Source: Pontibacter cellulosilyticus
GTDB lineage: Bacteria; Bacteroidota; Bacteroidia; Cytophagales; Hymenobacteraceae
Direction: 5' to 3'
NCBI RefSeq assembly: GCF_014306105.1
Contig: NZ_JACRVF010000002.1
Coordinates: 642,368-706,367 of the forward strand
Length of the DNA: 64,000 nt
The position numbers and the translations under genes were made by a program. The notes beneath the pieces are model-generated. The model was given only the letters and a program-made list of their open reading frames with translations, ran no database searches and was not told the DNA's origin. Positions 25,188-34,091 of the stretch are shown one piece after another (position 1 is the first letter of the stretch; every line of letters starts with the position of its first letter).

Positions 25188-26510
25188 CTATTTAAGGCGG
25201 GCCTGTATCTCTTCTGCTATTCCTCCATAGCGCTTCAGTAGTCTGCCCCAGTCTGTAAATAGCTGGTCTTCTTTTACGCTTGTAACTCCATCTGCACGCT
25301 GGCTTACAATCTTAACTACATACGTAAGGTCGTCGGCATTGCCACCGCTACTCACAATAACCCTTGTGCGTATGGTGCTCATGCCGTTAAAGTTCTGTAC
25401 CTGCCAGGCTGTGGTAAGGTAGCCGGTGTTGTAATCCACTGTCTCCAGCACGTCAAAGCTGCGGGTAATAATAGAGCTTAGTATCTTCCAGGCGTTTTCG
25501 GAGGGTATGGTTTTATTAACCGGTACTGTAATGCGCACATTGGCCATGTCAGTAGAGATAGAGGAGTTGTAGGCTTCGTCTTCCACCATTTCTACAAACT
25601 CAGTCAGGGGTGGCTCCTGCATGTTTTGCTGGTTGCAATAGTTTTTAACGTAGCGGATAAAGCCATCTTTCGTTACCCGTAGCTCCACACATGCATTTTT
25701 GGGCACTTTTAAATCATACTTTCCAACGCCCAACACTTTGCCTGCTACCTCAATATTGGCATCTGAGGGTGCAGTGGTTATTTTAACCAGCCTGTCTTCC
25801 AGGGCTGCTCTAAATCGGATGGGCGGAACAGGGTCTGTGGCTGGTTTGTTGCAAAATACCTGTGTCTCTTCTGCGAAGCCTTCTCGGGTTACACTTACCG
25901 TTACACACTCGCTGGCGGGTATGGTTACATCGGTTGTGCCCCGGCCCTTGGAAGCGCCGTTAATGAGTACAGTAGCATCAGCCGGGAACACCTCCAGCCG
26001 CACCTGACGGTCTTTCATCTCAAAAAAATCTTTTACAGGAGGCGCTTCGCGGTCTGGGGAGTTGTAGTATACTTTGGTAAGAGGAGCGTAACCGGCTTTT
26101 TTAACCTCCAGTGTTAAAAACTTGCCTTTGCCCACCACCATGTTAATGCGCTTGGTGCCTATCATGCGGCCGTCCACATAAATCTCTGCATCATAGGGCT
26201 CCACACTGATGTCCACTAGCCGATTTTCCAGGTTTATTTTCTGCTCCTTGTCCCATTTCATTGTTTTGGGGTACTCCTTTATCAGGGGCTCATACCCTTC
26301 TTTTACCACTTTAATCCTGTTCCGGGAATTCTTGTCCAGCTTTAGCTCAATACTGCCAACGCCTAATTCTGCCACTTCTGTGTTGTCGGTGTCTTTAAGT
26401 AGGAAGAACTTAGCATCGGGGAGGTTAGAGGATATGTTGATTTTACTTTGAGCAAAAACGGAGACCGCTACAAAGTATAAGCACATAAACGCGTATAACT
26501 TTTTTCGCAT
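25188..26510 (-). CDS. PEGA domain repeat protein, exported
   Basis: This 440-residue secreted protein has a signal peptide (MRKKLYAFMCLYFVAVSVFAQ). It contains four PEGA-like repeats of about 70 residues: DISVEPYDAEIYVDGRMIGT (about 102), RLEVFPADATVLINGASKGRG (about 177), KITTAPSDANIEVAGKVLGVG (about 250) and a first degenerate unit. Each ends in a conserved GY/GF...Y or F segment. PEGA domains resemble the repeats of S-layer and surface proteins. The last 130 residues form a separate mixed alpha/beta domain without a recognised family. No enzyme motif is seen. The function is unknown. Confidence 0.88.
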   Translation of the reverse strand: MRKKLYAFMCLYFVAVSVFAQSKINISSNLPDAKFFLLKDTDNTEVAELGVGSIELKLDKNSRNRIKVVKEGYEPLIKEYPKTMKWDKEQKINLENRLVDISVEPYDAEIYVDGRMIGTKRINMVVGKGKFLTLEVKKAGYAPLTKVYYNSPDREAPPVKDFFEMKDRQVRLEVFPADATVLINGASKGRGTTDVTIPASECVTVSVTREGFAEETQVFCNKPATDPVPPIRFRAALEDRLVKITTAPSDANIEVAGKVLGVGKYDLKVPKNACVELRVTKDGFIRYVKNYCNQQNMQEPPLTEFVEMVEDEAYNSSISTDMANVRITVPVNKTIPSENAWKILSSIITRSFDVLETVDYNTGYLTTAWQVQNFNGMSTIRTRVIVSSGGNADDLTYVVKIVSQRADGVTSVKEDQLFTDWGRLLKRYGGIAEEIQARLK

Positions 26511-26816
26511 AACTGTAAGGGTTTATTGGTTGTTAAAATTAGGAATAATGGTTGCGATGTTTAGTACTTACGCAATAAAATATATAAATGTTCTAATTGT
26601 GCTATATAGTGTTAAAGCAGAACTTGTGTAAAGAAGTAGGTTGGCAGCTTTATACTTTCACAGAAAGTATGAAGCAGGCAATCAGATCATTTGAGAAGCT
26701 TATGTTTTATATGTCAGTGCTTTAGGTGTGATTGCGCTGATTGCTAGATAAGCTCAACCTCTAATGAAATTGGAAAGATTTTCTTTTAAACCGATATTAG
26801 CAAAAAGTAATTTTAG
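26511..26816. other. Intergenic region with a perfect hairpin made of the dispersed word
   Basis: This 306-base gap between the divergent PEGA and rlmH genes is AT-rich and holds no gene that I can support. At 26652-26670, ATACTTTC and GAAAGTAT form a perfect eight-base stem around ACA, so the TATACTT word and its complement lie head to head. Promoters for both genes must lie here, but I see no exact TAnnTTTG for either. Confidence 0.5.
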
Positions 26817-27290
26817 ATGAAGATCAAGCTTATTGCGATAGGTAAAACAGACGAGGCGTTTCTGGAAGAGGGGATTCAAAAGTACCTTAAAAGACTAAAG
26901 CACTATCACCAGGTTGAGTTTACTATTATTCCGGATATAAAGCAGGGAGGCAAGTTTACGGCCGATAAGCTAAAAGAGGAGGAGGGGAAACTTATACTTC
27001 AGAAGGTGCAGGAGGGAGATCATTTGATTCTTCTGGATGAAAAAGGAAAGAATTTTACCTCCTCAGAGTTTGCTGGCTTTTTGCAAAAGAAGCTAAACGC
27101 TGTTACCACAAATTTGGTCTTTGTAATTGGCGGCGCCTTTGGTTTTTCACCGGCTGTTTATGAACGTGCAAACGATAAAATCTCCCTTTCTAAAATGACC
27201 TTTTCGCACCAGATGGTACGGCTGTTTTTTACAGAGCAGCTATACCGCGGCTTTACCATTCTGAGAGGTGAGAAGTACCATCACGATTAG
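26817..27290 (+). CDS. rlmH: 23S rRNA (pseudouridine(1915)-N3)-methyltransferase
   Basis: This SPOUT-class methyltransferase methylates pseudouridine 1915 in helix 69 of 23S rRNA. It has 157 residues, the family length. The start MKIKLIAIGKTDEAFLEEGI, the SAM-binding knot FVIGGAFGFSPAVYERAN (about 103-120) and the C-terminus LSKMTFSHQMVRLFFTEQLY with RGEKYHH are all diagnostic of RlmH/YbeA. It is transcribed alone. One internal TATACTT encodes part of KLILQK. Confidence 0.97.
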   Translation: MKIKLIAIGKTDEAFLEEGIQKYLKRLKHYHQVEFTIIPDIKQGGKFTADKLKEEEGKLILQKVQEGDHLILLDEKGKNFTSSEFAGFLQKKLNAVTTNLVFVIGGAFGFSPAVYERANDKISLSKMTFSHQMVRLFFTEQLYRGFTILRGEKYHHD

Positions 27291-27342
27291 TAAATGGAAA
27301 AAATAGTCTATAATGGTGAAGTAACTTCGGCTATACTTCGTT

Positions 27343-28014
27343 TTACATCATCCTAAAACCTACTGGTGCAGTCACGCAAAAGTCTTGCGCCTTACCACTT
27401 AAAGTTGGCGGGCTTGCGAGTTTAAGTTTCCTGATAACCCGAACTGCTTCTTTATCCAAGAGCAGATGCTTGCCTTGTTGCACAGTAATATCCTCAATTT
27501 TACCATCCTTAGTGATAGTGAAGTTCACGAGCACCGTCCCTTGTATACCTTCTCTTAAGGCGCCAGCAGGATAGACAATGTTAGTCCCTAAAAAGTAATT
27601 GAACGACTTTTCTCCTGTTGCTATTTTGGGTGCTTTATACCCTATACTATCGTTGTCTGCAAAGTAGTCGCTGATGATAAGTTTCTGTGCACCAATACAT
27701 TGATCGCCTGAATATTCAAGTGTGAAGTTATAGTCTATGGGTTTAGGGCCGCTGCCATACTGTATAATCCAGACCCCGACAGGTTCGGCACCTCTGTAAG
27801 TTTGGCTTCTGATGATTTCATCTTTCCTTAAGTTCTTAACTGCATTTGTCACGCTTCCGTCTGCGTGCCGGGTTTCTATTTTGGCGTAGGCTGCCTTCTC
27901 TTTTGGTGTTTCCTTTCTCAGAGACTGATCTTTGAAATAGCGCTCACTTGTTTCCTGCGCCATACTGGCTGCAGGTATAACCAGAAGTATAAAGAGTAAA
28001 ATATGCTTCATCAT
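27343..28014 (-). CDS. TonB C-terminal domain protein, exported
   Basis: This 223-residue protein has a signal peptide (MMKHILLFILLVIPAASMAQE) and a TonB C-terminal domain at about 145-215 (GALREGIQGTVLVNFTITKDGKIEDITVQQG...LLLDKEAVRVIRKL). Unlike true energy transducers it has no proline-rich spacer and no retained membrane anchor. Such secreted TonB-domain proteins are frequent in the phylum, and their role is unclear. It is followed on the same strand upstream by two AT-rich genes (28057 and 28521). Confidence 0.88.
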   Translation of the reverse strand: MMKHILLFILLVIPAASMAQETSERYFKDQSLRKETPKEKAAYAKIETRHADGSVTNAVKNLRKDEIIRSQTYRGAEPVGVWIIQYGSGPKPIDYNFTLEYSGDQCIGAQKLIISDYFADNDSIGYKAPKIATGEKSFNYFLGTNIVYPAGALREGIQGTVLVNFTITKDGKIEDITVQQGKHLLLDKEAVRVIRKLKLASPPTLSGKAQDFCVTAPVGFRMM

Positions 28015-28056
28015 AATGTAGTTTGTTTTATAGCCAATGCCTGTGCTAAGGTAGTT

Positions 28057-28473
28057 TTAAACACTGTGGGTTTTGCCGTGCGTTTCTTGCTTTTTGCCCT
28101 TATTCAGGATTACCCAGATTAGAATAGAGAAAGAGACGGTGACCAGTGCAAAGAATTTCTCGAAGTATGTTTCTGCCACAATATTACCTATGGTATTCAA
28201 AGTAAATATGACCAGGAATATCCACAAGATCGCGTTCACCATTTTAAGAGGTAAGATCTGCCGAACGTATCCTCCTTTTATCATCAGAACGAAGCCTAAG
28301 AACAAATTAACAGCTATTGATATGGATTCAAAAGCATACATTTCTGCTTCGCTTTTCAATCTTCCGCCCCATGTAATTTCATAAGGGACTAACTTCAAAA
28401 GAATGCTCAAATGGAATACCGTAATAGCAGCGATCAGCCATAGTAATATATTGACTGCAGTTATTTTATTCAT
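28057..28473 (-). CDS. Hypothetical four-helix membrane protein
   Basis: This 138-residue integral membrane protein has four hydrophobic segments at about 5-27, 48-66, 78-100 and 107-127. It ends in a basic tail (KGKKQETHGKTH). The gene is AT-rich relative to the core genes around it. I do not recognise a family. It lies 43 bases from the TonB-domain gene and 48 bases from the PQQ-propeller gene, all on the minus strand, so the three may form one unit. Confidence 0.75.
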   Translation of the reverse strand: MNKITAVNILLWLIAAITVFHLSILLKLVPYEITWGGRLKSEAEMYAFESISIAVNLFLGFVLMIKGGYVRQILPLKMVNAILWIFLVIFTLNTIGNIVAETYFEKFFALVTVSFSILIWVILNKGKKQETHGKTHSV

Positions 28474-28520
28474 GGTGCGACTATTATTTTAGAAGTTGAA
28501 TGGTTTGGCTAAAGCACATT

Positions 28521-29621
28521 TTAATGTGTTTTAGGTGTGGTTTGAGCATTAGCTTTTATTCTTGTATACATTTCACTACCACCTGTACTGATATACAGAT
28601 TATCCCTGAAAATAAATGGCTCACCTAACCCGTATTCAAACTCAGTTTTCTCGGTAACCTTTCCTTCCATACTAACAGAATAGAAGGTTCTATCATATGT
28701 ACCGAAAACAATTTCCCCATTGAAAAGTAAGATTCTGGTACTCGGATAGTCCTTTTGGAGATTTACTGACCAGATAATATCTCCATTTTTAGGGTTAAGA
28801 CATAATAAACCATATTTATATGATGCAATAAACAGCTTGCCATCAATGTAATAAGGTTTTAAATGTGTATTTGGGTAAGTCTGCCTTTCCCAAATCATAT
28901 TTCCACTTTTTAAATCTATTGCTTTTGTAAAACCATTGGCATAAGAGGAATCTAAGTTGATGAATACCTTGCTATTACTAACTTCTGCCTCGCTGGTTAA
29001 ATAATTTGGAGTTGGGAAGTTCCATTTTGTCTTTCTGGTTTCCACGTTTATGCAATAAAGGCTGCTGCCTTCGTTGTCCTTGTAATCAAAATCGCCGACA
29101 ACAAGCATACTGTCAACCAAGATCGGGTCGCTGGAGGAAAGCATTTGATATTGCGGAACGATGGACCAGACGCGGTTGCCTGAACTTTGCTCAAAGGCAA
29201 ATAATCCTCTGCTATTGACGGAACCGATCAATTGGGATTTATAGGGAATTAAGGTATGGCCGATCTTCTGACCAGTTTTTTGCTTCCATTTTAAATTCCC
29301 GAGCGTATCGTAAGCAAAAATGGAATCCCTCCCCCCGATATAAATTTCTTCACCAATTATTAACGGTTTCTGGCCTTCATAATTTGGTAAGGCCGGTTTA
29401 ATCCAAATAACCTTACCAGTTAATAAATCTGCTTTGAATAGTTTTTCATTCAGAGTTAAACCATAAATTTTATTTCCCTTAATTATTAATGAGGTCGCAT
29501 TCCAATCTAAATCCGTTTGAGTCCAAATCTTCTTAAATCCTTCTCCATAGTTTTTTTTCTCTTCAGACTTACAAGAAGTAAGAGTCAAAATCAACAATAA
29601 GAAGACCCACAGTTTATTCAT
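28521..29621 (-). CDS. PQQ-like beta-propeller lipoprotein
   Basis: This 366-residue lipoprotein has a lipobox in LLILTLTSC (cysteine about 17). The rest consists of PQQ/quinoprotein-like propeller blades with recurring G-x-x-x-W units: DLLTGKVIWIKPAL, DTLGNLKWKQKTG, QSSGNRVWSIVP, NVETRKTKWNFPT, DLKSGNMIWERQ and NPKNGDIIWSVN. BamB-like and dehydrogenase-like propellers share this form, but no cofactor ligands are evident, so it may be a binding or scaffold protein. It is clearly more AT-rich than its neighbours (one line counted at 27 percent G+C) and lacks AAGTATA, which may indicate acquisition. Confidence 0.88.
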   Translation of the reverse strand: MNKLWVFLLLILTLTSCKSEEKKNYGEGFKKIWTQTDLDWNATSLIIKGNKIYGLTLNEKLFKADLLTGKVIWIKPALPNYEGQKPLIIGEEIYIGGRDSIFAYDTLGNLKWKQKTGQKIGHTLIPYKSQLIGSVNSRGLFAFEQSSGNRVWSIVPQYQMLSSSDPILVDSMLVVGDFDYKDNEGSSLYCINVETRKTKWNFPTPNYLTSEAEVSNSKVFINLDSSYANGFTKAIDLKSGNMIWERQTYPNTHLKPYYIDGKLFIASYKYGLLCLNPKNGDIIWSVNLQKDYPSTRILLFNGEIVFGTYDRTFYSVSMEGKVTEKTEFEYGLGEPFIFRDNLYISTGGSEMYTRIKANAQTTPKTH

Positions 29622-29755
29622 TTGAAATTTGCTCTAACTAACGGCTAACAGGAGTACCTACTCCTACTACCTCCACTATATGTGGAGGCGCTTTATCAGA
29701 ATATCATTGCCGAAAGGCACATCAGCTTAATTCAGCATTAATTTAGCAAAATAAA

Positions 29756-30403
29756 CTACAACTGCGCATTAATAAGTTGCAGCGTTTCCAGATGCAAAGT
29801 ATGGCCACCTTCAAAAGTATAAATGCGTGGAGAGATGTCAAGCTGAGCCATCAGCTGTTGTTTGCGGTCTAAGGCTTGTTGGGTGATAAATTCGTCTTGC
29901 GTGCCATACACCATAGCTACCGGTAAACCTGCAAACGCGGCTTTACCCATGGCAAAATCTATGTCTTCGGGAAAAGAGGCGGCCCAAAGTATAAGCCGGT
30001 GCACTGGTATACTTTCGGTGGCAAGCCAGCGGCTTACAGTAGCCCCACCCTGCGAGAAGCCCAGCACCGTTACACGTACATTTTTCGGTAGCTGCTGTAG
30101 CAGTTCATGTAGCAGCAGGTTCAGGTAAGCTGCCTGGTCCTCAATTTCAGAAAGGCGGTCTTCTTTGGTCATCCAGGTGGCACCTACGCGGCCAGAAAAG
30201 CCATCCAGGTAAAACCGCGACAAAGCTTCCGGTGCCACCACTACAGTTTTGCCGTTATCCAGCACACTAAAATGGCGCAAAAAGTAACGTGCCAGCTGTC
30301 CATACCCGTGGCACACAATCCATAGGTCCTGCACCTCATCAGAAGGAGTGCCTAACGTGTAATACCGGGCAGTACGCGGGACAACAAGACTGTGCTCTGT
30401 CAT
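29756..30403 (-). CDS. Alpha/beta hydrolase (phospholipase/carboxylesterase type)
   Basis: This serine hydrolase has 215 residues as called. The nucleophile elbow is GFSQGGATVSRW (about residues 109-120), YGTQDEFI carries the likely aspartate and EGGHTLH the histidine, with CHGYGQLARYF forming the oxyanion region. This is the pattern of the carboxylesterase/thioesterase (Abhydrolase-2) family. The frame is open to 30454, but the extra 17 residues include a TATACTT word and look like leader, while MTEHSLVVPRTARYYTLG is a good N-terminus. The substrate is unknown. The cdd gene lies upstream on the same strand. Confidence 0.85.
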   Translation of the reverse strand: MTEHSLVVPRTARYYTLGTPSDEVQDLWIVCHGYGQLARYFLRHFSVLDNGKTVVVAPEALSRFYLDGFSGRVGATWMTKEDRLSEIEDQAAYLNLLLHELLQQLPKNVRVTVLGFSQGGATVSRWLATESIPVHRLILWAASFPEDIDFAMGKAAFAGLPVAMVYGTQDEFITQQALDRKQQLMAQLDISPRIYTFEGGHTLHLETLQLINAQL

Positions 30404-30511
30404 TGGTTCGGGTTTAGAAATTGAGCAGTCTGCTAATGAAGATTTATACTTCACTTGATGAATTACTTCTTCTAAAAGCGACTAACTCAGAACTCAGAAT
30501 TCGAGACTAAC

Positions 30512-30994
30512 CTACAGGCTTTCGCGGTTAAACTGGAAAGGCAACAGGTCGGCTACAGACTTAAAGCGGTAAAAATTGCCGTCGGGGCCTTGCAGCAATA
30601 CAGGTATAACCTCGCCTTGTTTGTGCTCATACTCGGCCATTACCTGGCGGCAGGCGCCACAGGGCATAGCAGGCAAAAACGAAGCATCTTCTCTGCGGCG
30701 GGCAGTTACGGCCAGTAGCTTTATCTTTTCGTTCGGGTGGTGCGCGCTAAAAGCAAAAAGTGCGGTACGCTCTGCACATAATCCTGATGGATAGGCTGCG
30801 TTTTCCTGGTTGCTTCCTTTAAACATGGTGCCATCTTCCAGCACCAGCGCAGCGCCTACTAAAAAGTTAGAGTAAGGAGCGTAAGCATCGCTGGCAGCCT
30901 GTTGGGCTAAATCCATGGCCTTGCGTTCCTGGTCGGTTAGTTCATTGGGTTCCAGCACATCAATGCTGATATTTATATTCAGTTCACTTGCCAT
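30512..30994 (-). CDS. cdd: Cytidine deaminase
   Basis: This pyrimidine salvage enzyme converts cytidine and deoxycytidine to uridine and deoxyuridine. It has 160 residues, with an N-terminal extension of about 20 over the shortest homologues. The zinc site is complete: Cys73 and catalytic Glu75 in GLCAERTALFA, with Cys112 and Cys115 in PCGACRQVMAE. APYSNFLVGAAL (39-50) and NQENAAYPSG (62-71) bind the nucleoside. The uridine made here could feed the nucleoside phosphorylase at 53017. Confidence 0.97.
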   Translation of the reverse strand: MASELNINISIDVLEPNELTDQERKAMDLAQQAASDAYAPYSNFLVGAALVLEDGTMFKGSNQENAAYPSGLCAERTALFAFSAHHPNEKIKLLAVTARRREDASFLPAMPCGACRQVMAEYEHKQGEVIPVLLQGPDGNFYRFKSVADLLPFQFNRESL

Positions 30995-31120
30995 TTCGTA
31001 GCGAATAGGTCATAAAAGTGGAAAAGGGCTATAAATTTAAGGTAATATTCTGAGAAAACCATACTTAAGGTTGGCCTTGCGTACAGTATTAGCTAAATTA
31101 AGCCAAAACAACGCTGCACT

Positions 31121-32464
31121 ATGAAAAGAATCCTGTTGCTTGGAGCCGGCCGCTCCGCCTCTTCCCTGATTGCTTATCTGTTAAACAATGCTGCTCCCGA
31201 AAACTGGCACCTTACCATTGGCGATATCACGGTAACGCACCTGCGCCCTGTATTAGAGCCTTTTAGCTTTGCCGAAGCCATTGTTTTTGATGTGCACGAC
31301 GAAGCACAAAGAGCTGAAGAGGTTGGCAAAGCAGACCTGGTGATTTCGCTGCTGCCGGCTGTGTTTCATATTCAGGTAGCCAAAGAGTGCCTTGTGCAGG
31401 AGAAAAATTTAATTACAGCCAGCTATGTTACGCCAGAGTTTCTGGAGCTGCACCAAGAGGCACAGGAAAAGAACCTTACCATACTAATGGAATCTGGCCT
31501 GGACCCGGGAATAGATCACATGTCGGCGATGCAGATTATCCGTCGCATACAGGCTGAGGGTGGCACGTTAACATCCTTCAAATCCTTTACAGGCGGCTTG
31601 GTGGCACCCGAATCCGATACAAACCCGTGGCGCTATAAGTTTACCTGGAACCCCCGTAACGTAGTGCTGGCAGGGCAGGGTACAGCCAAGTACATCAAGA
31701 ACGGAGCTTACAAGTATATCCCGTACCACCAGCTCTTCCAGCGAACCGACGAATTCTACGTAGATGGCTACGGCCATTTCGAAGGGTATGCTAATCGTGA
31801 CTCCCTGAGCTACCGGGAGCCTTACGGTCTGCTAAACATTCCCACAATGTTGCGAGGCACCCTTCGCCGCCCCGGTTATTGCCAAGCCTGGGACGTATTT
31901 GTGCAGCTAGGCCTCACCGACGACAGCTATACTTTAGATAACTCTGAAGGCATGACTTACCGCAGCTACCTTGAGGCATTTCTGCCTCCTGCCACTGATG
32001 GCCAAAGTATAGAAGAGTGCCTGAGTTTATACCTGGGTATACCTCTAGAGGGTGATGTGATGCATAAACTGGCTTGGCTAGGCTTGTTTAGTGATAAACC
32101 TGTAGAGCTTGCCGGCGCCACTCCTGCCCAAGTATTGGAGAAGATCTTAAAAGAAAAGTGGACGTTAAGCCCCGGTGACAAAGATATGATCGTGATGCAG
32201 CACCTGTTTGAGTACGAACTGGACGGTGAGAAACGCGAGATAACCTCTTCGCTGGTAGCCATCGGCGACGATGAAATTCAAACGGCCATGGCGAAAACAG
32301 TTGGCTTGCCTGTGGGTATACTTGCCAAACTCATGCTTCAGGAGCGAATCTCTCATCGTGGTGTGGTGATACCTATATATTCGGAGTTGTACGAGCCGGT
32401 GCTGGAGGAGCTAAAGGAGTTCGGGATTGACTTTGTGGAGCAGGAGCGAGTGATGGTGAGTTAG
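31121..32464 (+). CDS. Saccharopine dehydrogenase family protein
   Basis: This 447-residue NAD(P)-dependent oxidoreductase begins MKRILLLGAGRSASSLIAYLL, a Rossmann nucleotide-binding loop. ADLVISLLPAVFH (about 74-86), MESGLDPGIDHMSAM (about 126-140) and the long second domain with SDTNPWRYKFTWNPRNVV match the lysine-forming or -degrading saccharopine dehydrogenases (LYS9-like). Bacteroidota often carry a lone copy whose substrate is uncertain. It is followed by a MITE-like element. The function is inferred at family level. Confidence 0.9.
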   Translation: MKRILLLGAGRSASSLIAYLLNNAAPENWHLTIGDITVTHLRPVLEPFSFAEAIVFDVHDEAQRAEEVGKADLVISLLPAVFHIQVAKECLVQEKNLITASYVTPEFLELHQEAQEKNLTILMESGLDPGIDHMSAMQIIRRIQAEGGTLTSFKSFTGGLVAPESDTNPWRYKFTWNPRNVVLAGQGTAKYIKNGAYKYIPYHQLFQRTDEFYVDGYGHFEGYANRDSLSYREPYGLLNIPTMLRGTLRRPGYCQAWDVFVQLGLTDDSYTLDNSEGMTYRSYLEAFLPPATDGQSIEECLSLYLGIPLEGDVMHKLAWLGLFSDKPVELAGATPAQVLEKILKEKWTLSPGDKDMIVMQHLFEYELDGEKREITSSLVAIGDDEIQTAMAKTVGLPVGILAKLMLQERISHRGVVIPIYSELYEPVLEELKEFGIDFVEQERVMVS

Positions 32465-32511
32465 TGAGGTTATTCTTTTAGCTTGTTATTCTGCTTTTCT
32501 GCAGCACCGGG

Positions 32512-32692
32512 TCCAACCACCCCTAACCCCTCCTTATCCAAGGCGGGGAACTCTGCAGTTACCATTGCCAAAGTATAAGCTCTCAATATCTTTACAAGAT
32601 GATATGAGAACAGCAGGAACTCTTAAGAAGAGATAAGAAGTAGTAAGTATAAATTCCCCGCCTTGGATAAGGAGGGGCTAGGGGTGGTTGGA
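32512..32692. mobile_element. MITE-like element, copy 2
   Basis: This 181-base copy is bounded by TCCAACCACCCCTAACCCC and its complement GGGGTGGTTGGA, with a single substitution in the right end (CTAGGGG for TTAGGGG). Each end has the internal hairpin CCCCTCCTT-ATCC-AAGGCGGGG. The interior is shorter and more diverged than copies 1 and 3 (AATATCTTTACAAGATGAT) and holds two AAGTATAA words. It fills most of the 300-base gap between the convergent saccharopine-family and trmN6 genes. Confidence 0.85.
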
Positions 32693-32764
32693 CTAGGTGC
32701 TGCACAAAGCAAGTATTGGGAATCGCGCACACTTGAAACAGCCAGTGCATGAAGTTAAGCTGGA

Positions 32765-33481
32765 CTAAAATATCAAATAATACTCTTTCAGCAACTCTAT
32801 AAATGCGGGAGAATAAGCCACTCCATCCATCTCTCTTATTGCTATTTGATCAACAGTTGCTGCAGGCACAGCATCAAAAGTATAAGTCTGTATATGCCGA
32901 ATACATTTGCCGCCTACCTTAGTATAAACCTCCAAAGTATGAGCAAGGTGTAAATCATACTTCTGCGCCAGCTTCTGGAAAAGTATAGCCTCAGGTGGCG
33001 GTAAGAGTAAGTATAACTTTCCAGAGCTGGTCAGGTGCTGTTGTGCGAAGCGAAGTATCTCCTCAAAAAACACCTGTTCTACATGTCGGGCAGCGTTGAT
33101 GGCAGCATCCGGAGACTTAAGCGAGGAAATGAAAAAAGGCGGGTTAGAAAGTATAATGTCGTAGCGCTGCTGCTTGTGTGCAGCAAACTCCTGCAACGAC
33201 TCAGGGTGCAGCTTTAGTCTGCCGGCCCATGGGCTGATTGAGAAGTTCTCCTGTGCCTGCTGTTGCGCCTCCGGGTTGATCTCCACGGCATCTATACTTG
33301 CCTGGCTGCGCTGGGCTACCATCAGGGAAAGCAAACCGGTTCCTGCTCCAATGTCAAGTATGTGTGCTGCACCGGCCACATCCAACACAGCACCAAACAA
33401 ACAGGAGTCGGTGCATACTTTCATAGCGCACTTATCCTGCTCTATCCTGAACTGCTTAAACTGGAAGTATGAGTTGGCCAC
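32765..33481 (-). CDS. trmN6: tRNA1(Val) (adenine(37)-N6)-methyltransferase
   Basis: This 238-residue methyltransferase methylates A37 of tRNA1(Val). It begins MANSYFQFKQFRIEQDKCAMKVCTDSCLFGA, the typical TrmN6/YfiC start, followed by ILDIGAGTGLLSLMVAQR (SAM site, about 40-57) and DIILSNPPFF (about 113-122), the NPPF motif of adenine N6-methyltransferases. AGG-like catalytic contacts are not further resolved. It contains several AAGTATA/AAGTATG words. It is followed after 75 bases by rnhA on the same strand (downstream is trmN6's own 3' side at 32765). Confidence 0.92.
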   Translation of the reverse strand: MANSYFQFKQFRIEQDKCAMKVCTDSCLFGAVLDVAGAAHILDIGAGTGLLSLMVAQRSQASIDAVEINPEAQQQAQENFSISPWAGRLKLHPESLQEFAAHKQQRYDIILSNPPFFISSLKSPDAAINAARHVEQVFFEEILRFAQQHLTSSGKLYLLLPPPEAILFQKLAQKYDLHLAHTLEVYTKVGGKCIRHIQTYTFDAVPAATVDQIAIREMDGVAYSPAFIELLKEYYLIF

Positions 33482-33487
33482 TTGGGA

Positions 33488-33560
33488 AATTATGAATTAT
33501 AAATGGAATACAAGGTGTACAAAAGCAACTCATAATTAATAATTCAGCACTCATAATTAA
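33488..33560. repeat. Intergenic quasi-palindrome between trmN6 and rnhA
   Basis: The left arm gaaattatgaattataaat (33485-33503) is complementary to parts of the right arm, actcataattaataattc and actcataattaa (33528-33560). The words reappear at 12910-12944 as a single arm. The right arm reaches the rnhA stop codon region. Confidence 0.5.
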
Positions 33561-34021
33561 AGCGAGTTGTACATCCCCGACTCGAAGCCTTCGTCGATGA
33601 GCAGGTTAGGGGAGAGGGCGCTGGCTACGGCCAGTTCGTCGCAGCGTTCGTTTTCGGGATGGCCGGCATGGCCGCGAATCCAGACAAACTTCACGTTATG
33701 GTTCTTGTATACTCGTAGAAAGCGCGACCACAAATCAGCGTTGGCTTTGCCTTTAAAGCCTTTCTTTTGCCAGCCAAACACCCAGCCTTTTTCCACGGCA
33801 TCCACTACATACTTTGAGTCGGAGTAGATAGTAACAGGAATGCCGGGTTTGGTAATTGCCTCCAGCCCAACAATCACTGCCAGCAACTCCATGCGGTTAT
33901 TCGTTGTTTTCCTGAAGCCCTGGCTTATTTCTTTCTCGTGCTGTTTCCAGCGAAGTATAACGCCATAGCCTCCCGGGCCAGGGTTTCCACGTGAAGCACC
34001 ATCGGTAAACAGTTCGATCAT
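33557..34021 (-). CDS. rnhA: Ribonuclease HI
   Basis: This enzyme cuts RNA in RNA-DNA hybrids. It has 154 residues, the family norm. The four catalytic acids are visible: Asp7 (ELFTDGASRGNPGPGGYG), Glu45 (NNRMELLAVI), Asp68 (TIYSDSKYVV) and Asp128 (NERCDELAVA). His118 is in IRGHAGH. MarC lies upstream on the same strand, trmN6 downstream, with word-repeat quasi-palindromes on both sides. Confidence 0.97.
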   Translation of the reverse strand: MIELFTDGASRGNPGPGGYGVILRWKQHEKEISQGFRKTTNNRMELLAVIVGLEAITKPGIPVTIYSDSKYVVDAVEKGWVFGWQKKGFKGKANADLWSRFLRVYKNHNVKFVWIRGHAGHPENERCDELAVASALSPNLLIDEGFESGMYNSL

Positions 34022-34025
34022 GTAT

Positions 34026-34086
34026 TTAAATGAGTGAATGAGCGAATGAGTTATTGTCTAATGTTTAAATGACTCATACACTCAGT
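34026..34086. repeat. Intergenic quasi-palindrome between rnhA and marC
   Basis: The left arm tttaaatgagtgaatgagcg (from 34025) repeats gaatgag. The right arm (from 34062) is gtttaaatgactcatacact, with the complementary words. The two arms are separated by about ten bases. Confidence 0.5.
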
Positions 34087-34091
34087 CAAAA

